64,000 nt of DNA from Paulinella micropora (Eukaryota; Cercozoa; Imbricatea; Euglyphida), in assembly GCA_009731375.1 (NCBI GenBank), contig BJOX01000375.1, positions 81,771 through 145,770 on the forward strand, read 5' to 3'. Shown here one piece after another: positions 35,818-46,400 of the stretch. How positions within the stretch are numbered: position 1 is the stretch's first letter; every line of letters starts with the position of its first letter. The translations under genes were made by a program, and so were the position numbers. The notes beneath the pieces were generated by a model. It worked only from the letters and a program-made list of their open reading frames with translations. It was not told the DNA's origin and made no database searches.

Positions 35818-36314
35818 CTTCTGTTCTGTTCTGTCTGTTCTGTTCTGTCTGTCTGTTCTCTGTTCTGTCTGTCTGTTCTGTCTGTCTGTTCTGTCTGTCT
35901 GTTCTGTCTGTCTGTTCTGTCTGTCTGTTCTGTCTGTCTGTTCTGTCTGTCTGTCTGTTCTGTCTGTTCTGTCTGTCTGGTCTGTCTATCTGTCGGTCTG
36001 TCTGTCTGTCTATTTCCCTCCTTTTCTTCCTGTTTCTTTGGACCTTCCTTTACTCCTTCCTCTCCATTTTTTTTTTGTTTCTTCTCTTTCTTGCTTTCCT
36101 TCTTGACTTTGTACGTCATTCCTCCCCCCTTTTTTTTCTTTTCCTTCTTCAGCTTCCTATCCTGTTTGTTTGCTTGCTTTCTTCCTGTGCTTCTCTCTAT
36201 TCTTTCCTCTGATCTTTTTATTCTTGTTATTCTTTTCCTTTAAAAGAACTTTACTATTACGCGCTCTCTCTCTCATCTCATCTCATCCCATCCAATCTCA
36301 TCTCACCCCATCTT

Positions 36315-36350
<36 letters not shown>

Positions 36351-36381
36351 TCATCTCTCTCTCTCTCTATTTCTCTCTTCG

Positions 36382-36412
<31 letters not shown>

Positions 36413-36505
36413 TCATCTCTCTCTGAGACTCTCTCATCTCATCTCTCACTCTCTCTCTCTCTCCCCCTCTCTTTCTCTCTCTCTCTCTCTCGCTCCCTCT
36501 CTCCC

Positions 36506-36562
<57 letters not shown>

Positions 36563-36882
36563 CTCTCGCTCTCTCGCTCTCTCGCTCTCTCGCAGCTGGT
36601 GAGGTAGTAAGTAGGTAGGTACGTCGATAGGTAAGTAAGTAGGTAGGTACGTAGGTAGGTAGGTAAATGGGTAGGCAGACACCTACGCTCTCTCTCTCTT
36701 CTTCTTCTTCTTCTTCTTCTTCTTCTTCTTCTTCTTCTTCTTCTTCTTCTTCTTCTTCTTCTTCTTCTTCTTCTTCTTCTTCTTCTTCTTCTTGTACGTA
36801 TGTATGTGTGTATGTATCTATGTATGTCTGTATGTATGTATGTATGTATGTATATGTGTGTATGTATATGTATGTATGTATG

Positions 36883-36914
<32 letters not shown>

Positions 36915-37041
36915 TGTATGTATGTATGAATGTATATATGTATGCATGATGTATAATGTATGTACGATGTACGATGTAGGTCAGTATATATTTATGTATC
37001 AATACATGTATGTGTGTATGTATGTATGTATGTATGAGTGA
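35818..37041. repeat. (TTCTGTCTGTCTG)n, (CT)n, (GTAG)n, (CTT)n and (TATG)n arrays
   Basis: A 13-bp tandem unit at about 35818-36010, T/C-rich DNA, (CT)n at about 36300-36595, GTAG units to 36680, about 33 CTT repeats (36695-36793), then TATG repeats to 37041. The TATG array contains GTACGATGTACGATG at about 36962, the same kind of interruption as in 28298-29659. It replaces the 3' end of the copy B MCP gene. Confidence 0.93.
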
Positions 37042-37700
37042 TTGCTACACTTACGTGCTGATGAGCATTATTCTGTGTAGTGCTAATGAACTCCCATCGC
37101 CTCTCATTGAAAAGGTCAAGCCCGCTAACTTCATTTTGGTCTTTGCTCCACAGCGGGCGGGTATTATCCCAAGTATCAACCCAGAACCAGTTGTATTGAT
37201 ACACATTTGAATTCATTAAAGCAGAGCCTTCAAGCTTAGGTTTCAAGCACATATAATCTTCAAAACTAGCGGGATATATTTCAAATTCCTGAAGTCGTGC
37301 CCCGTCAAGTGTGGTGTGAAAACTGGTAGTCTTAGCGGTTGCTCTGTTATCAATATCATATTTCAGCCTTCCAAATAATCTTCGTAAAATTACCAACTTC
37401 ATTTACATCACACAGATAAACACCGCTGCGGGTTTGAAGTTGAATTTGTCTAATAGGACCCAGACAATCCATGTAGCATTTGTTATAGTTCGCTGCAATT
37501 GCTGGTGGGGCATAAGTAAAACTCAAGACAGAGCGGGCTAAGTTAAATGGCCTGCTGATAAGGTCAAAGTTGCTTTCTTGTCCTCCTGCGGTAGTAACAG
37601 TGATATTTCCTGCGGAGTTAGTTTATTCAAACGATACGAAGCACTGATGTAGTCGGTTCTATAAAAGTCTAGTTTCGCCTCCGTGTTGAGTTGGCATTTT
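37042..37700 (-). pseudogene. major capsid protein copy B, internally deleted and 3'-truncated
   Basis: Starts at ATG 37700 (MPTQHGGE), has stops within the first 30 codons, keeps FNLARSVLSFTYAPPA and YMDCLGPIRQIQLQTRSG, then jumps by internal deletion near 37385 to the C-terminal part with VYQYNWFWVDTWDNTRP. Its last codons are lost in the (TATG)n array at 37041. Compared with copy A it lacks about a third of the protein. Confidence 0.75.
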
Positions 37701-37793
37701 GTTTGTAGGTTTTTTGGCAGTTGTGAAAATTAACTAATTCACTTGAATATATTTATAGAAAAAATTAAATATTAAAAATAAATATTTAAATCC

Positions 37794-38606
37794 CTACCTC
37801 ACCTTTAACAAATTAAAAAATGATGTAAATAAATTAAAATAATTAGTCTCTTTGTAAATCAACAATGTCATAACGATACCCAAACCATTAAGATTTATAG
37901 CCTGATCGTTTTCGCCTGTAAGATAAAACCGATACACATTATTTGAACTGGCGGATAATTTCTTACCATACTCAGACCCACTTCCGTCGTATATAACGGC
38001 ACCAAATGGAATTTCGTTGGCAGTGTATATTTCTTGTAGCACGTGATTATCTCCTTCACCAACTAAGTCCGATTGAAGGTATAAAGTCTTTTCGCCAGTT
38101 AGAATAATTACGTTTGGTGATTTAATAAAATTATTAGCAAAAAAATATGTTGAATTTCTATCAAACCCCATAACCTCGTGAATACGGGTATCACTATCAA
38201 ATATAAACCGCGGTTGAATTTCTTTATTCTCTAACACACTGAATGTCAATTTTCCATCTTCTGGTTCTATGTTGGTATTATTACTGGATACCACATAAGT
38301 ATAATTATTAGGGCTGTCTGCGGTTAGTACCTCTGCCAGTTTATTTTTTAAATTGTTCATTGTGTAGTTTCCTTCAGGTATCGTAATTAAAGCCTCATAT
38401 CCGTCTTCTCTAAGTGTAAAGGTATTATATGGTGATGCCACCGAATAATTTGACTTCGGAATGTAAATGTGTAATATTTTGCAGTGTGTGGGATTGTCTA
38501 GCCCCTTCATATTGACTTCGTGTGTAGAGTCGCTGTCAGTGCCGGTTATCCTATTTTTACTATTTATGTAATAGATGCCCATTGCGCGACCGCCTTTATA
38601 GTCCAT
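37794..38606 (-). CDS. penton (minor capsid) protein copy B
   Basis: 270 aa, intact from ATG 38606, homologous over its full length to 23551-24363 including IYYINSKNRITGTDSDS and the C-terminal NYFNLF motif. Single jelly-roll minor capsid protein inferred from family pattern and its place between protease and MCP. An endonuclease-like gene has been added between it and the protease in this copy. Confidence 0.85.
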   Translation of the reverse strand: MDYKGGRAMGIYYINSKNRITGTDSDSTHEVNMKGLDNPTHCKILHIYIPKSNYSVASPYNTFTLREDGYEALITIPEGNYTMNNLKNKLAEVLTADSPNNYTYVVSSNNTNIEPEDGKLTFSVLENKEIQPRFIFDSDTRIHEVMGFDRNSTYFFANNFIKSPNVIILTGEKTLYLQSDLVGEGDNHVLQEIYTANEIPFGAVIYDGSGSEYGKKLSASSNNVYRFYLTGENDQAINLNGLGIVMTLLIYKETNYFNLFTSFFNLLKVR

Positions 38607-38663
38607 TGTTATATTATATAAATAATATTTTATTTAAAATTCTATGTATATATATGTATAATT

Positions 38664-39142
38664 ATGAGTTTAAGAAAGTGCTCAAGATGTCATAGTGAGA
38701 TAAAGGAAGAATATTTTTCAAGAAACAGAAAGGCCGAGTTAAGAAAGTGTTGTAATAATTATTCAAAAAAAATGAATTGTTCAGGCGGAGAATTAAAAAT
38801 AATGGAGATATTAAAAGGTTTTAACATTAATTTTCAATACAACACCACATACGAAGTTAAGGTTAAACATTTATTACAATGGGATTCATATTACAACATA
38901 ATGAGAAACCAATATTTATTAAATATGATGGAATACAACATTTTGAACCTGTTAGATTTGGTAGAATTTCTAAAGAGAAAGCAGAAAAAGCATTTGAAAA
39001 AACAAAAAAGTATGACCAAGTAAAAAATACATATTGTCAAGAAAAAGGATATAATTTACTCCGTATAAAATATGACGAAGATGTAGCATCTAAATTAATT
39101 AAATGGTTTGATGATATTGGTTTTGAATATTTTTACATGTAG
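38664..39142 (+). pseudogene. zinc-ribbon plus PD-(D/E)XK (Vsr-like) endonuclease, frameshifted
   Basis: Plus-strand gene between two minus-strand PLV genes. N-terminus has CSRCHSEI...CC, a zinc-ribbon-like motif; then GGELKIMEILKGF, and after a frame change near 38885 KYDGIQHFEP and YNLLRIKYD, the pattern of Vsr/MutH-like endonucleases (E, then D-G-x-Q-H, then a C-terminal helix). The frame change is a one-base loss in a T-run. Such genes are often free-standing homing endonucleases or virus nucleases. In copy A the protease and penton are only 26 bp apart and no such gene exists. Its stop overlaps the end of the protease gene by ten bases. Confidence 0.7.
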
Positions 39143-41110
39143 GTATCAAAATGACCATACCCGTGCTGTGCTTTTAATTTCTCCGCTCCATCTTCTTTCA
39201 AATCTGTGTAGCCACTGGCGAATTCAAAGCGGTTGCCTTTACTGCGTTCAATCAAAAACCGCATAGCAAACCAACCGCACGTGTCTGAGGTGTTTGATTG
39301 TTGTTTTACTTGATTAACCTTCATTAATAAATAACTATCGGGGCCTATTAGTTGTTTCATTTGTTGTTGAAAGTCTTCTGTTAGCTCGTAACGTGCTAAT
39401 GGGTCATAGACTTCAACACTCCTGTCTTTATCTAGACTTATCCATACGGAGATCCAATGAGACCCCGCTTGTTTGTGATTGTCCAAATTCATAATAAATC
39501 CATATCGCTTTCTGCTTCCGGGCTTCAATTTGTAGATTTCATCACTGGCTATCGCGCCGAGATACCATCCATATTTTTTCATTATTTCATCTATTTCATT
39601 AGTCATTAAACCGCGACCCTCTCCTTGTAAGGGGACTTGCTCTGGCTGTAGCTCTGGCTCTGGCTGTGGTTGCTGTGGCTCTGGCTGTTGCTCTGGCTGT
39701 GGTTCCACTGGCTGTGGCTCTGGTAGGTTTTCCTCTTGCTGGTGTTCTAATGGTGTGGTAATGGTCGTCTTCGCGACGCTCGGGGGTATGGTTGTCTCCG
39801 CGACGCTCGGGGGTATGTTAGTTTGTGGCATCCCCTCGTCAATATTTAAATCCGTTGAAACTTGTTTATCTAAATTTGGATCGGAAGTCATTTTGTTCGT
39901 TAGAGTATTTATAAAATCATGTTTGTTCATTGTGTGTTTCCAATCTTTGCGGGCTGAGTATTTTTATATATTCGCTATTGAAAATAATTTATTAATCATT
40001 TCGTCCAATGTACGGTGTAATTTCCTACCTGCCCCTCCTTGGTTCCCCATACTTAGCATAATCTGCTATTTGTTTTTATTTGTTTCTCATCATTTCCTAC
40101 ATTAATATTAAACCTTTTTACCATCGCCATAATCCATTCGCTATTTTCTCTATGTTTCAATTTTGTATGTCCGTCCATTTCAAGTTTCCTTTTTAAGGCT
40201 CGCGATAAATCAACGATTTTTATTTCTGGTAAATACTTTTTTGATAAGGCTTCTTTCATTTTTTGCTTAAATTGTAAATTTTTAACATCATTTTCCGTTG
40301 CTTCCCCATTTTTTTCTGCTTGTGCTATTGCTTTCCTCATATCAGTCAGTTTTACATTTTTCTGTTGCAATAATTTAATACCATCTGCTGTTTTTTGTAT
40401 CATACTATTAGTCATTTTTTAATCTCTTCGTCAGTAAATAAGCAGATTTCAAAAGTTTTATGTTTTCATCTAGTTCAGGGTCTTCTGTAGGAGGGGGTTT
40501 TGGTAGTGGCGTCACTGGTGTAGGTGGTTGATTATTCACCGCTTGTATAAACTGCGGTTGATATTGTGGCTGTTGTAATGGTAATAATTTTGTTTCCTAT
40601 CGTGTTCAAACTTTTCATCGTCTATAAGTTTTTGCTCCTTCTTTATTATTTTTTTTTTTCGTCTTGTCTTTCTGTTGCGTCTGCTATCTCTTTACGATGT
40701 AGTCTCTTATTTTCCTGATCCATTTCTTGACGATCCGCTATTTCCTTTCGGTCTTGCCTTTTCTTTTCTTCTATCACATCTTCCCTTTTCTTCTTTTCCT
40801 TTTCTTCCTGCTCGTGTATTAACTCATATTTCTTTTGTAAGTTGCTTTGTATCTGGTTTCGGTTCTCGTGTTCAAGACGATTGATTACTTTTTTCATCGG
40901 TTTGCGACTAGCCCTTAGCGACTTTGGCTTACCAATATATTTTAAAAACAACTTAACGATTTGAAGTGTGCTCATATCATTTGTTTTCTTACGAAAATTA
41001 AGATAATATTTTTTACCCTTCTGGATAATATAAGGTCTCCCACTCTTATTCCTATAAACCCGCGGGGGTCTTACCTTAGCCTTTTTCTTATTAGTCTTTT
41101 TAGCGACCAT
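39133..41110 (-). pseudogene. adenain/Ulp1-like maturation protease copy B, frameshifted
   Basis: ATG 41110. Readable blocks 40646-41110 (basic N-terminus), 40053-40415 and 39133-39930 (protease domain and complete C-terminus) lie in three frames; the linker 40430-40640 also carries stops. The catalytic motifs are present: HWISVW, VYDP and DTCGWF. The C-terminal 25 residues lost in copy A are kept here. The Pro/Glu/Gln linker differs in length from copy A. Confidence 0.85.
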
Positions 41111-41111
41111 T

Positions 41112-41331
41112 GTATGAATAGTTTAGAATTGCGTTTCGTGCTATCGCACTCTCACTTATTGTAAAACATCGTTTTTTAGTTTATGAAAAAATTAATCTGT
41201 TTTCGATGGTTATGGAAGGGACTATACCCCTTTCCAAACCCGCTGGGGTATGGTAGGGGGTGAAACCTCCTCCAAACAAACGGGAGTTGCGATAGCAACG
41301 AGAGTGTAGTTGATAACTATCAGCGAAACTT
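41112..41331 (-). promoter_or_regulatory. paired intergenic hairpins (pair 7)
   Basis: Upstream of the copy B protease. One hairpin at about 41112-41170 (TAGTTTAGAATTGCG... ending ATTGTAAAACATC), an A/T-rich spacer, then a long palindromic structure at 41205-41331 opening GATGGTTATGG and closing GATAACTATC, with nested stems such as GTTGCGATAGCAAC. It spans the stop of the next gene. Confidence 0.65.
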
Positions 41332-41628
41332 TACAGCACCTCCTCGTTGCTTACCATATCCGAGTTTTGATGCTGTAGCACTAACACTACCTGCGTAAGG
41401 CACCCCAATGCTACTCAATGCCCCCGTAGGTCTAGAGATTACCTTATTATCGCGAAGGAATTTATTAACAGCCAAGGCCGTTTTTCCGACCTTTGCCCAG
41501 TTAATCTTTCCTCCCTTTTGCCCACTCTTCTTCTTATTTTTCTTTTTTCCTCGCTTCTGTGGCATTGATGGATTGTATGCGATGTTATATCCTGATGGTT
41601 GTGAAATTATCACTGGTGATACTGGCAT
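41320..41628 (-). CDS. small basic virion protein copy B
   Basis: 102 aa from ATG 41628. The N-terminal 25 residues differ entirely from copy A (21515-21844); from the Lys/Gly-rich block on they match, including NKFLRDNKVISR and LGYGKQRGG. The unrelated N-terminus suggests domain exchange or a different start. Virion core or minor capsid role inferred. Confidence 0.65.
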   Translation of the reverse strand: MPVSPVIISQPSGYNIAYNPSMPQKRGKKKNKKKSGQKGGKINWAKVGKTALAVNKFLRDNKVISRPTGALSSIGVPYAGSVSATASKLGYGKQRGGAVKFR

Positions 41629-41685
41629 ATATTAGAAAGATTTTTAAGATCGTTCAGCAAAAATAAAAAAATAATTCTAAAAATA

Positions 41686-42498
41686 TTATTTTAATCTGAA
41701 GTTGAAGTTTTTGCGAAGTTCATCATCAACACTTGAGACATAAAGAAATTTAAATCTCTCCTTTGTTGCTTCGTGATACTTTTGAAGAAAGTAGTCAAAG
41801 TTAAAAGATAAGTCTAAGTGTTTATACACGAGTTCCATTTTATCCTGAAACTGGCCCGGAAAGATTAACAAATAATCTAACTGCTTAATGGCTTCTGGCC
41901 GTAGGTCGTTCAGATACTGACTAGACATAATCACCTTACTTTTATAGTGTCTGTTCTTTTTTAACAAATCGCTTAGGGATTTATCTCTTAATCCACTTCC
42001 TAAATCGTCCAAAACAAAAACAACCTCTGGTGAAATATACTTACTTGGTCTCTCTTTCTTCTCACCTTCTTTTTTCTTTTCCTTTCCAAAGTATAAAAAT
42101 TGTGGCTTCTCTATTTCCTCTTTGTCCTGTTTTACTCCTCCTTCGTGTTGCTCGTCCTGTCTGTTCAGTTTGTCAAGTTCATAATCAATGACATTCACAC
42201 CATCTGATTTAAGAAAGGTATATATTGCCATTGGGTTTCCCCTGTTCTTAAAGTGCTTTACCATAGCTTTATAAATGCAGTCCTTGTGAATTGTTGAAGC
42301 AATAATGACAATACGGGTTTTTCTGTCTGTTGTCCGTTTCAGTATTTCAAAGAGTGCTGTTGTTTTCCCGCTCTTCTTACGGGCAAGTAGAAATATATTT
42401 GCATATGCCTCATTGAATAATTTATAACCTTTTGCTTTTTTATTTCCATCACCCTCTTGTTTTACTGGCTTCACCTTAATGCTATTAATCTTTTCCAT
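41686..42498 (-). CDS. FtsK/A32-type genome-packaging ATPase, intact copy B
   Basis: 270 aa from ATG 42498. Walker A LLARKKSGKTT at about residues 37-47 (ARKKSGKT, with Ala for the first Gly), Walker B VVFVLDDLG at about 160-168 followed by an SSQYLND sensor-like segment. It belongs to the HerA/FtsK-like packaging ATPases of PLVs, virophages and NCLDV. The only intact ATPase in the window; the copy A gene is frameshifted. Preceded by hairpin pair 6, whose arm ends two bases from the ATG. Confidence 0.9.
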   Translation of the reverse strand: MEKINSIKVKPVKQEGDGNKKAKGYKLFNEAYANIFLLARKKSGKTTALFEILKRTTDRKTRIVIIASTIHKDCIYKAMVKHFKNRGNPMAIYTFLKSDGVNVIDYELDKLNRQDEQHEGGVKQDKEEIEKPQFLYFGKEKKKEGEKKERPSKYISPEVVFVLDDLGSGLRDKSLSDLLKKNRHYKSKVIMSSQYLNDLRPEAIKQLDYLLIFPGQFQDKMELVYKHLDLSFNFDYFLQKYHEATKERFKFLYVSSVDDELRKNFNFRLK

Positions 42499-42499
42499 T

Positions 42500-42646
42500 G
42501 ATGTTTTAGAATTGCGATTCGTGCTGTCGCACTCTCTCTTATTCTAAAACATCGTTTTTTTTCATTTACAAGAAATTAAATGGTTTTCGATGGTTATCAA
42601 CAAACGAGAATGAGTGAAACGAATGAAAGTGTAGTTGATAACTATC
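42500..42646 (-). promoter_or_regulatory. paired intergenic hairpins (pair 6)
   Basis: Hairpin 42500-42553 with perfect 13-base arms (GATGTTTTAGAAT and ATTCTAAAACATC) around a loop with GTGCTGTCGCAC; A/T spacer; second hairpin 42589-42646 (GATGGTTATCAAC... GTTGATAACTATC). Equivalent position to pair 3 in copy A, between the small conserved gene and the ATPase. Confidence 0.82.
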
Positions 42647-42679
42647 CTAGAAATTATAAACATACAACAATTCTTCCCG

Positions 42680-42997
42680 CTAAATTTCCTGTATATTTCC
42701 GCTGTCAGTTTCAATGACTTTAAATGTATATTGTCCGTCCGTCCATCCAACGACACCTAAATTATAACTAAGGTTTGAAATGTTTGCTATATTACTATCA
42801 GCGAATGTGCCGATAATTCCAATTCTGTCCATATAAAGAATTCTGGTTTTGGTTTCAGTCTGGTCGTTCGTATAATAAATAAACTTAACATTCATTTTGG
42901 TTGGTGTGAATGACATTTGAATATTTTTATTAAATGTTTTGCTCCCCACAAAATCATTGCTTAGAAAAACAATCTTTTGGTATTTGTGCTCCGTCAT
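42680..42997 (-). pseudogene. small conserved PLV protein copy B, C-terminal frameshift
   Basis: ATG 42997, homologue of 20119-20493 with KMNVKFIYY and ILYMDRIGIIGTF. A four-base loss near 42687 changes the frame and shortens the C-terminus by about 15 residues. Role unknown; the conserved place before the ATPase suggests morphogenesis. Confidence 0.62.
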
Positions 42998-43060
42998 TCT
43001 GACTACGCTTGCTTCGCCACTTCGTGCTTTGTGGTTAAAATATATAAATATAGATATGAG

Positions 43061-43310
43061 ATGATAAAAATTTTATTAATATTTGTCGGGTCTGTGTTAG
43101 GTCGAACTGCCTGCGACTTTTACTCGCGGGTAAGCGAAAAAAGGAATGAGAGTTGTGCTTATTGTATAAAGCAAGGTATTGAAACTAAATTTAAATGTGT
43201 GTATAAGCCTATGAGTGATTGGTGTGTTAGTTTTGATGCTGCGGTTCCTTTAATATGTGCCAGCGATAGTTCTTGGTATAAAATACATTTATACGAGTGT
43301 CGGCTGTCGG
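43061..43310 (+). CDS. small Cys-rich secreted-type protein copy B
   Basis: ATG 43061 gives an N-terminal hydrophobic segment MIKILLIFVGSVLG followed by a Cys-rich region with at least seven Cys (CAYC, C, WC, C, C). In copy A this gene ends right after the last Cys; here the frame runs on to 43462 because a deletion fused it with the antisense of the neighbouring gene, so the true end is uncertain (43310 marks the end of the part shared with copy A). Opposite strand to all neighbours. Signal peptide predicted by eye. Confidence 0.55.
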
Positions 43311-43488
43311 TCGGTCTGTTTTTTATACAACAACAATTCCAGTTATCTTCCAATTCGTGCTCTACTTTTTTTTCCTCAGCCTTTAGTTCTACTTCAAGAA
43401 CACGAGACTTTAATTCTGGAGTTAGTTCGCCATCCATATCCATAATAGGCGGTGGTCTGTGAAGTCTAGTTGTATTATTGTTTGACAT
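43159..43488 (-). pseudogene. small membrane-protein gene copy B, TM part deleted and fused
   Basis: ATG 43488. The first about 60 codons match 19388 onward in copy A and include the Trp codon that is TGA there. Then the sequence jumps past about 280 bp (the TM segments and hairpin pair 2) into the antisense of the Cys-rich gene. The fused frame is therefore a deletion product. Confidence 0.6.
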
Positions 43489-43489
43489 T

Positions 43490-46400
43490 TGAAAAAACGA
43501 CTGCTCGTATTTCAGAAAGTTGCTTAGATAGATCTTCTATAATAAGCATGAGATTATTATTTTGTTTTTCTAAATTAACTACCTTTTCCGCCATGTGTTG
43601 AAAAGCACTGACTAACATTGGTATAAAGTCTGTATATGTTATGCCTTCAAGGTAGCCATCTCCATCGTCTGCTTTTATTCCGCTTTCAGATACAAATTCA
43701 GGAAATATTTTTTAACCTCGTCGGCAATAAATCCGTGGTTCTTTTTTTCTTTCTTTTTGTCCGTTTTTCAATAATACAAACAGCAGTTTATTTTCATTAA
43801 TTTCTCACAACAATCCCCGCAGTCTAATGTTTTAATATCTGACTTTAGCCTCCTGTCCGATGAGTTTGTCCAAGCACCATTAAGTGGAACATAATTATAA
43901 CTACCAGAAGGCTCACCCGTAGAGTTTGAAGTAGTCCAAGCATGGAGAATTCCACTAGACGCACAGATTACTCCATAATTCGTATATCCTCCTGATTTCA
44001 TATATATTTGCGGGTCGTAAGTATAACTCGGCCTTTGTCTTATTGTTAAAGAACCGCTGGATGTTGTTGGAAGAGTTAATGTTGAAGAACAACTTATAGC
44101 ACTCTGAGCATAGATAACTCCACTTCCCCTCGCATAAAAATTTAAGTCTTGATTGGTATTGCTTCCCGTAGCATATATTGAATTATAACCAAAACCAACT
44201 CCCTGTGTCCCGTTGCTGTGTCTGAATTCAACACCGGCAGAAGATGCTCCAAGATTGGCTGTGACATATAACCCGACTGGTGTAGCATGAGACCCACTTC
44301 TTGCTTCTCCTCTTATATCTGCCGTGCTATTAACAACAGATATGCCTGCATTTGCGGTTATTGCCCCTGTATTGCTTATGTTCATCGCCTCGCTAAATGC
44401 TATGGCTCCTCCAAGTGATACTCCTGATTAAAAATTTTGTAGTTAAAAGCGAGTTTGTTGCTTATCTTGTACATGTGAAAGTTGGCGTTTAGGTTGCTTG
44501 ATTTCCAGCCACCCCCCTCCCAATAAGTATCAAAACTTAAAGCAATATTGTCCTGACTATAATTCAATAATTGGAATGTGGGATAAACTGATGTAGGAAC
44601 AAATGCTTGAATATGTGGTCCATTCGCATTTCCTTCTGTTCCATATAATTCTAAGCCACCAGTTGTTCCTACTCCTTTCGTTGTTCTGCCTATGATTATC
44701 GGTTTGCCTAGTGCTGTTGTTATTTTATCACTCGTTGTTAATGTTGTTGTTGATATGCCAGCAGTTGAAGTAATTGATGTTCCCATTATTGTTCCAGCAC
44801 TTGTTATGTTGTTTGAGTTCATATATAAGTCCCCATAAAACCGCATACCCCCAGCATTGTTAAAACGGACAATGTCAGATGAAGCACTTTTATTATCCAA
44901 ATTTTTTGAAATATAAAGACCTGCTCCTTTTACATCAAATGCTACATTCGTGAATACATAACCTCTTTGGTTCGCGGTTCCACTTGTAGCAGTATTTAGA
45001 GTAAATAAGAAATATTGATAATCACCTGATGTCTGTGAAAAGAATATATCTCCTCCATTTTGGTTTAATATCCTCGCCCCATTATATGTTATATTTCCAC
45101 CATTAATGATAACTTGATTATTAAAATCAGCCGTTTGTGTTAAAGTTAGATATTTTATCGTAATGCTCGCCCCATTAAATGATTTACTTCCTTTTGGTTT
45201 GGTCTGTTGTTAGTTTTACATTTTGTATGTCTAATGTATCCACATAACTTTTGTTTGCTCCGTCCGATGTTGCTGATGGTGTGGCTAAGTTTGTTATTCT
45301 GTTGTTGTTCAAACTTAATGTTGTTCCAGTTGCGGTTATAATTAAAGTATTACCTGAATATAACTCTACATACGAGCCAGTTATTTGTATCGGATACCAA
45401 GTCGCTGTTGCTGTTTTTTGTGCTGCAATCATTCCTATTTTTGTATCAAATGCTATTCCAATACCATCAAAGGAAGTAGGATTGGATGAACCGCTTACTT
45501 CCAAAGTTGATGTAAATTTTTTTTTCCTGCTATGGTTGGGTCTCATGTTAATTTAACCACAGAAGTATCAAGGACAGAAACATCCACACCATCAACCAAA
45601 TTAACATTTGTTATGCTTTGGCTTTTCATATCAATCCCCGCACTCGCATTTATTATATTGCTAAATGTTTTAATTCCTGCTATGGTTTGGTCTCCTGTTA
45701 GTTTAACCACCGAACCATCAACTGCAAGAGTAGTGAGATTAATTCCATGAAATGTAGAAGCCCCTGAAATAGCATAACCACCCATATTTAATGCTCCTGT
45801 CATACTGGCTGTGCCGTCTAATCTAAGAAAGGGTGATGCCACATTTCGCCATTGTCCTGTGCTATAAATAAGCAGTTGATTATCTGTTGCTGTTGTTATA
45901 ATCACATCACTACGTGCATCAATACTTCCACTTGCCGACACTTTCGCGTTGTTGGAGTCGTGCTCCGATAACCAAGTTGCGATAGCCCTACCATTTAGTT
46001 GATTTACATTTGTAATGTTTTGGTTGTTCATATTTATTCCTCCCGTCATACTTGCAGTGCCGTCTAATCTCAGAAAGGGTGAAGTCGTATTTCTCCATTG
46101 TCCTGTGCTATAAATGAGTAATTGATTATCTGCTGGGAAGCCTGTTATTGTCACATCGCTGTGGCTATCTATACTTCCACCTGCTGAAACTTTATTATTA
46201 TTATCATTATGCTCAAATATCCATTCATCAACATCTTTTGTATTTAGCAAATTAACTGCTGCTATATTCAAATATCCGCCCATACTAATATTACCGAATT
46301 CATCAACATTTATCGGAATTGTTTTATTTACCCAGTTTATTGAATTATATGTGAGATAACTATTAGTGGCTATTGGTGCGGTTATGACTACATCTGAAAG

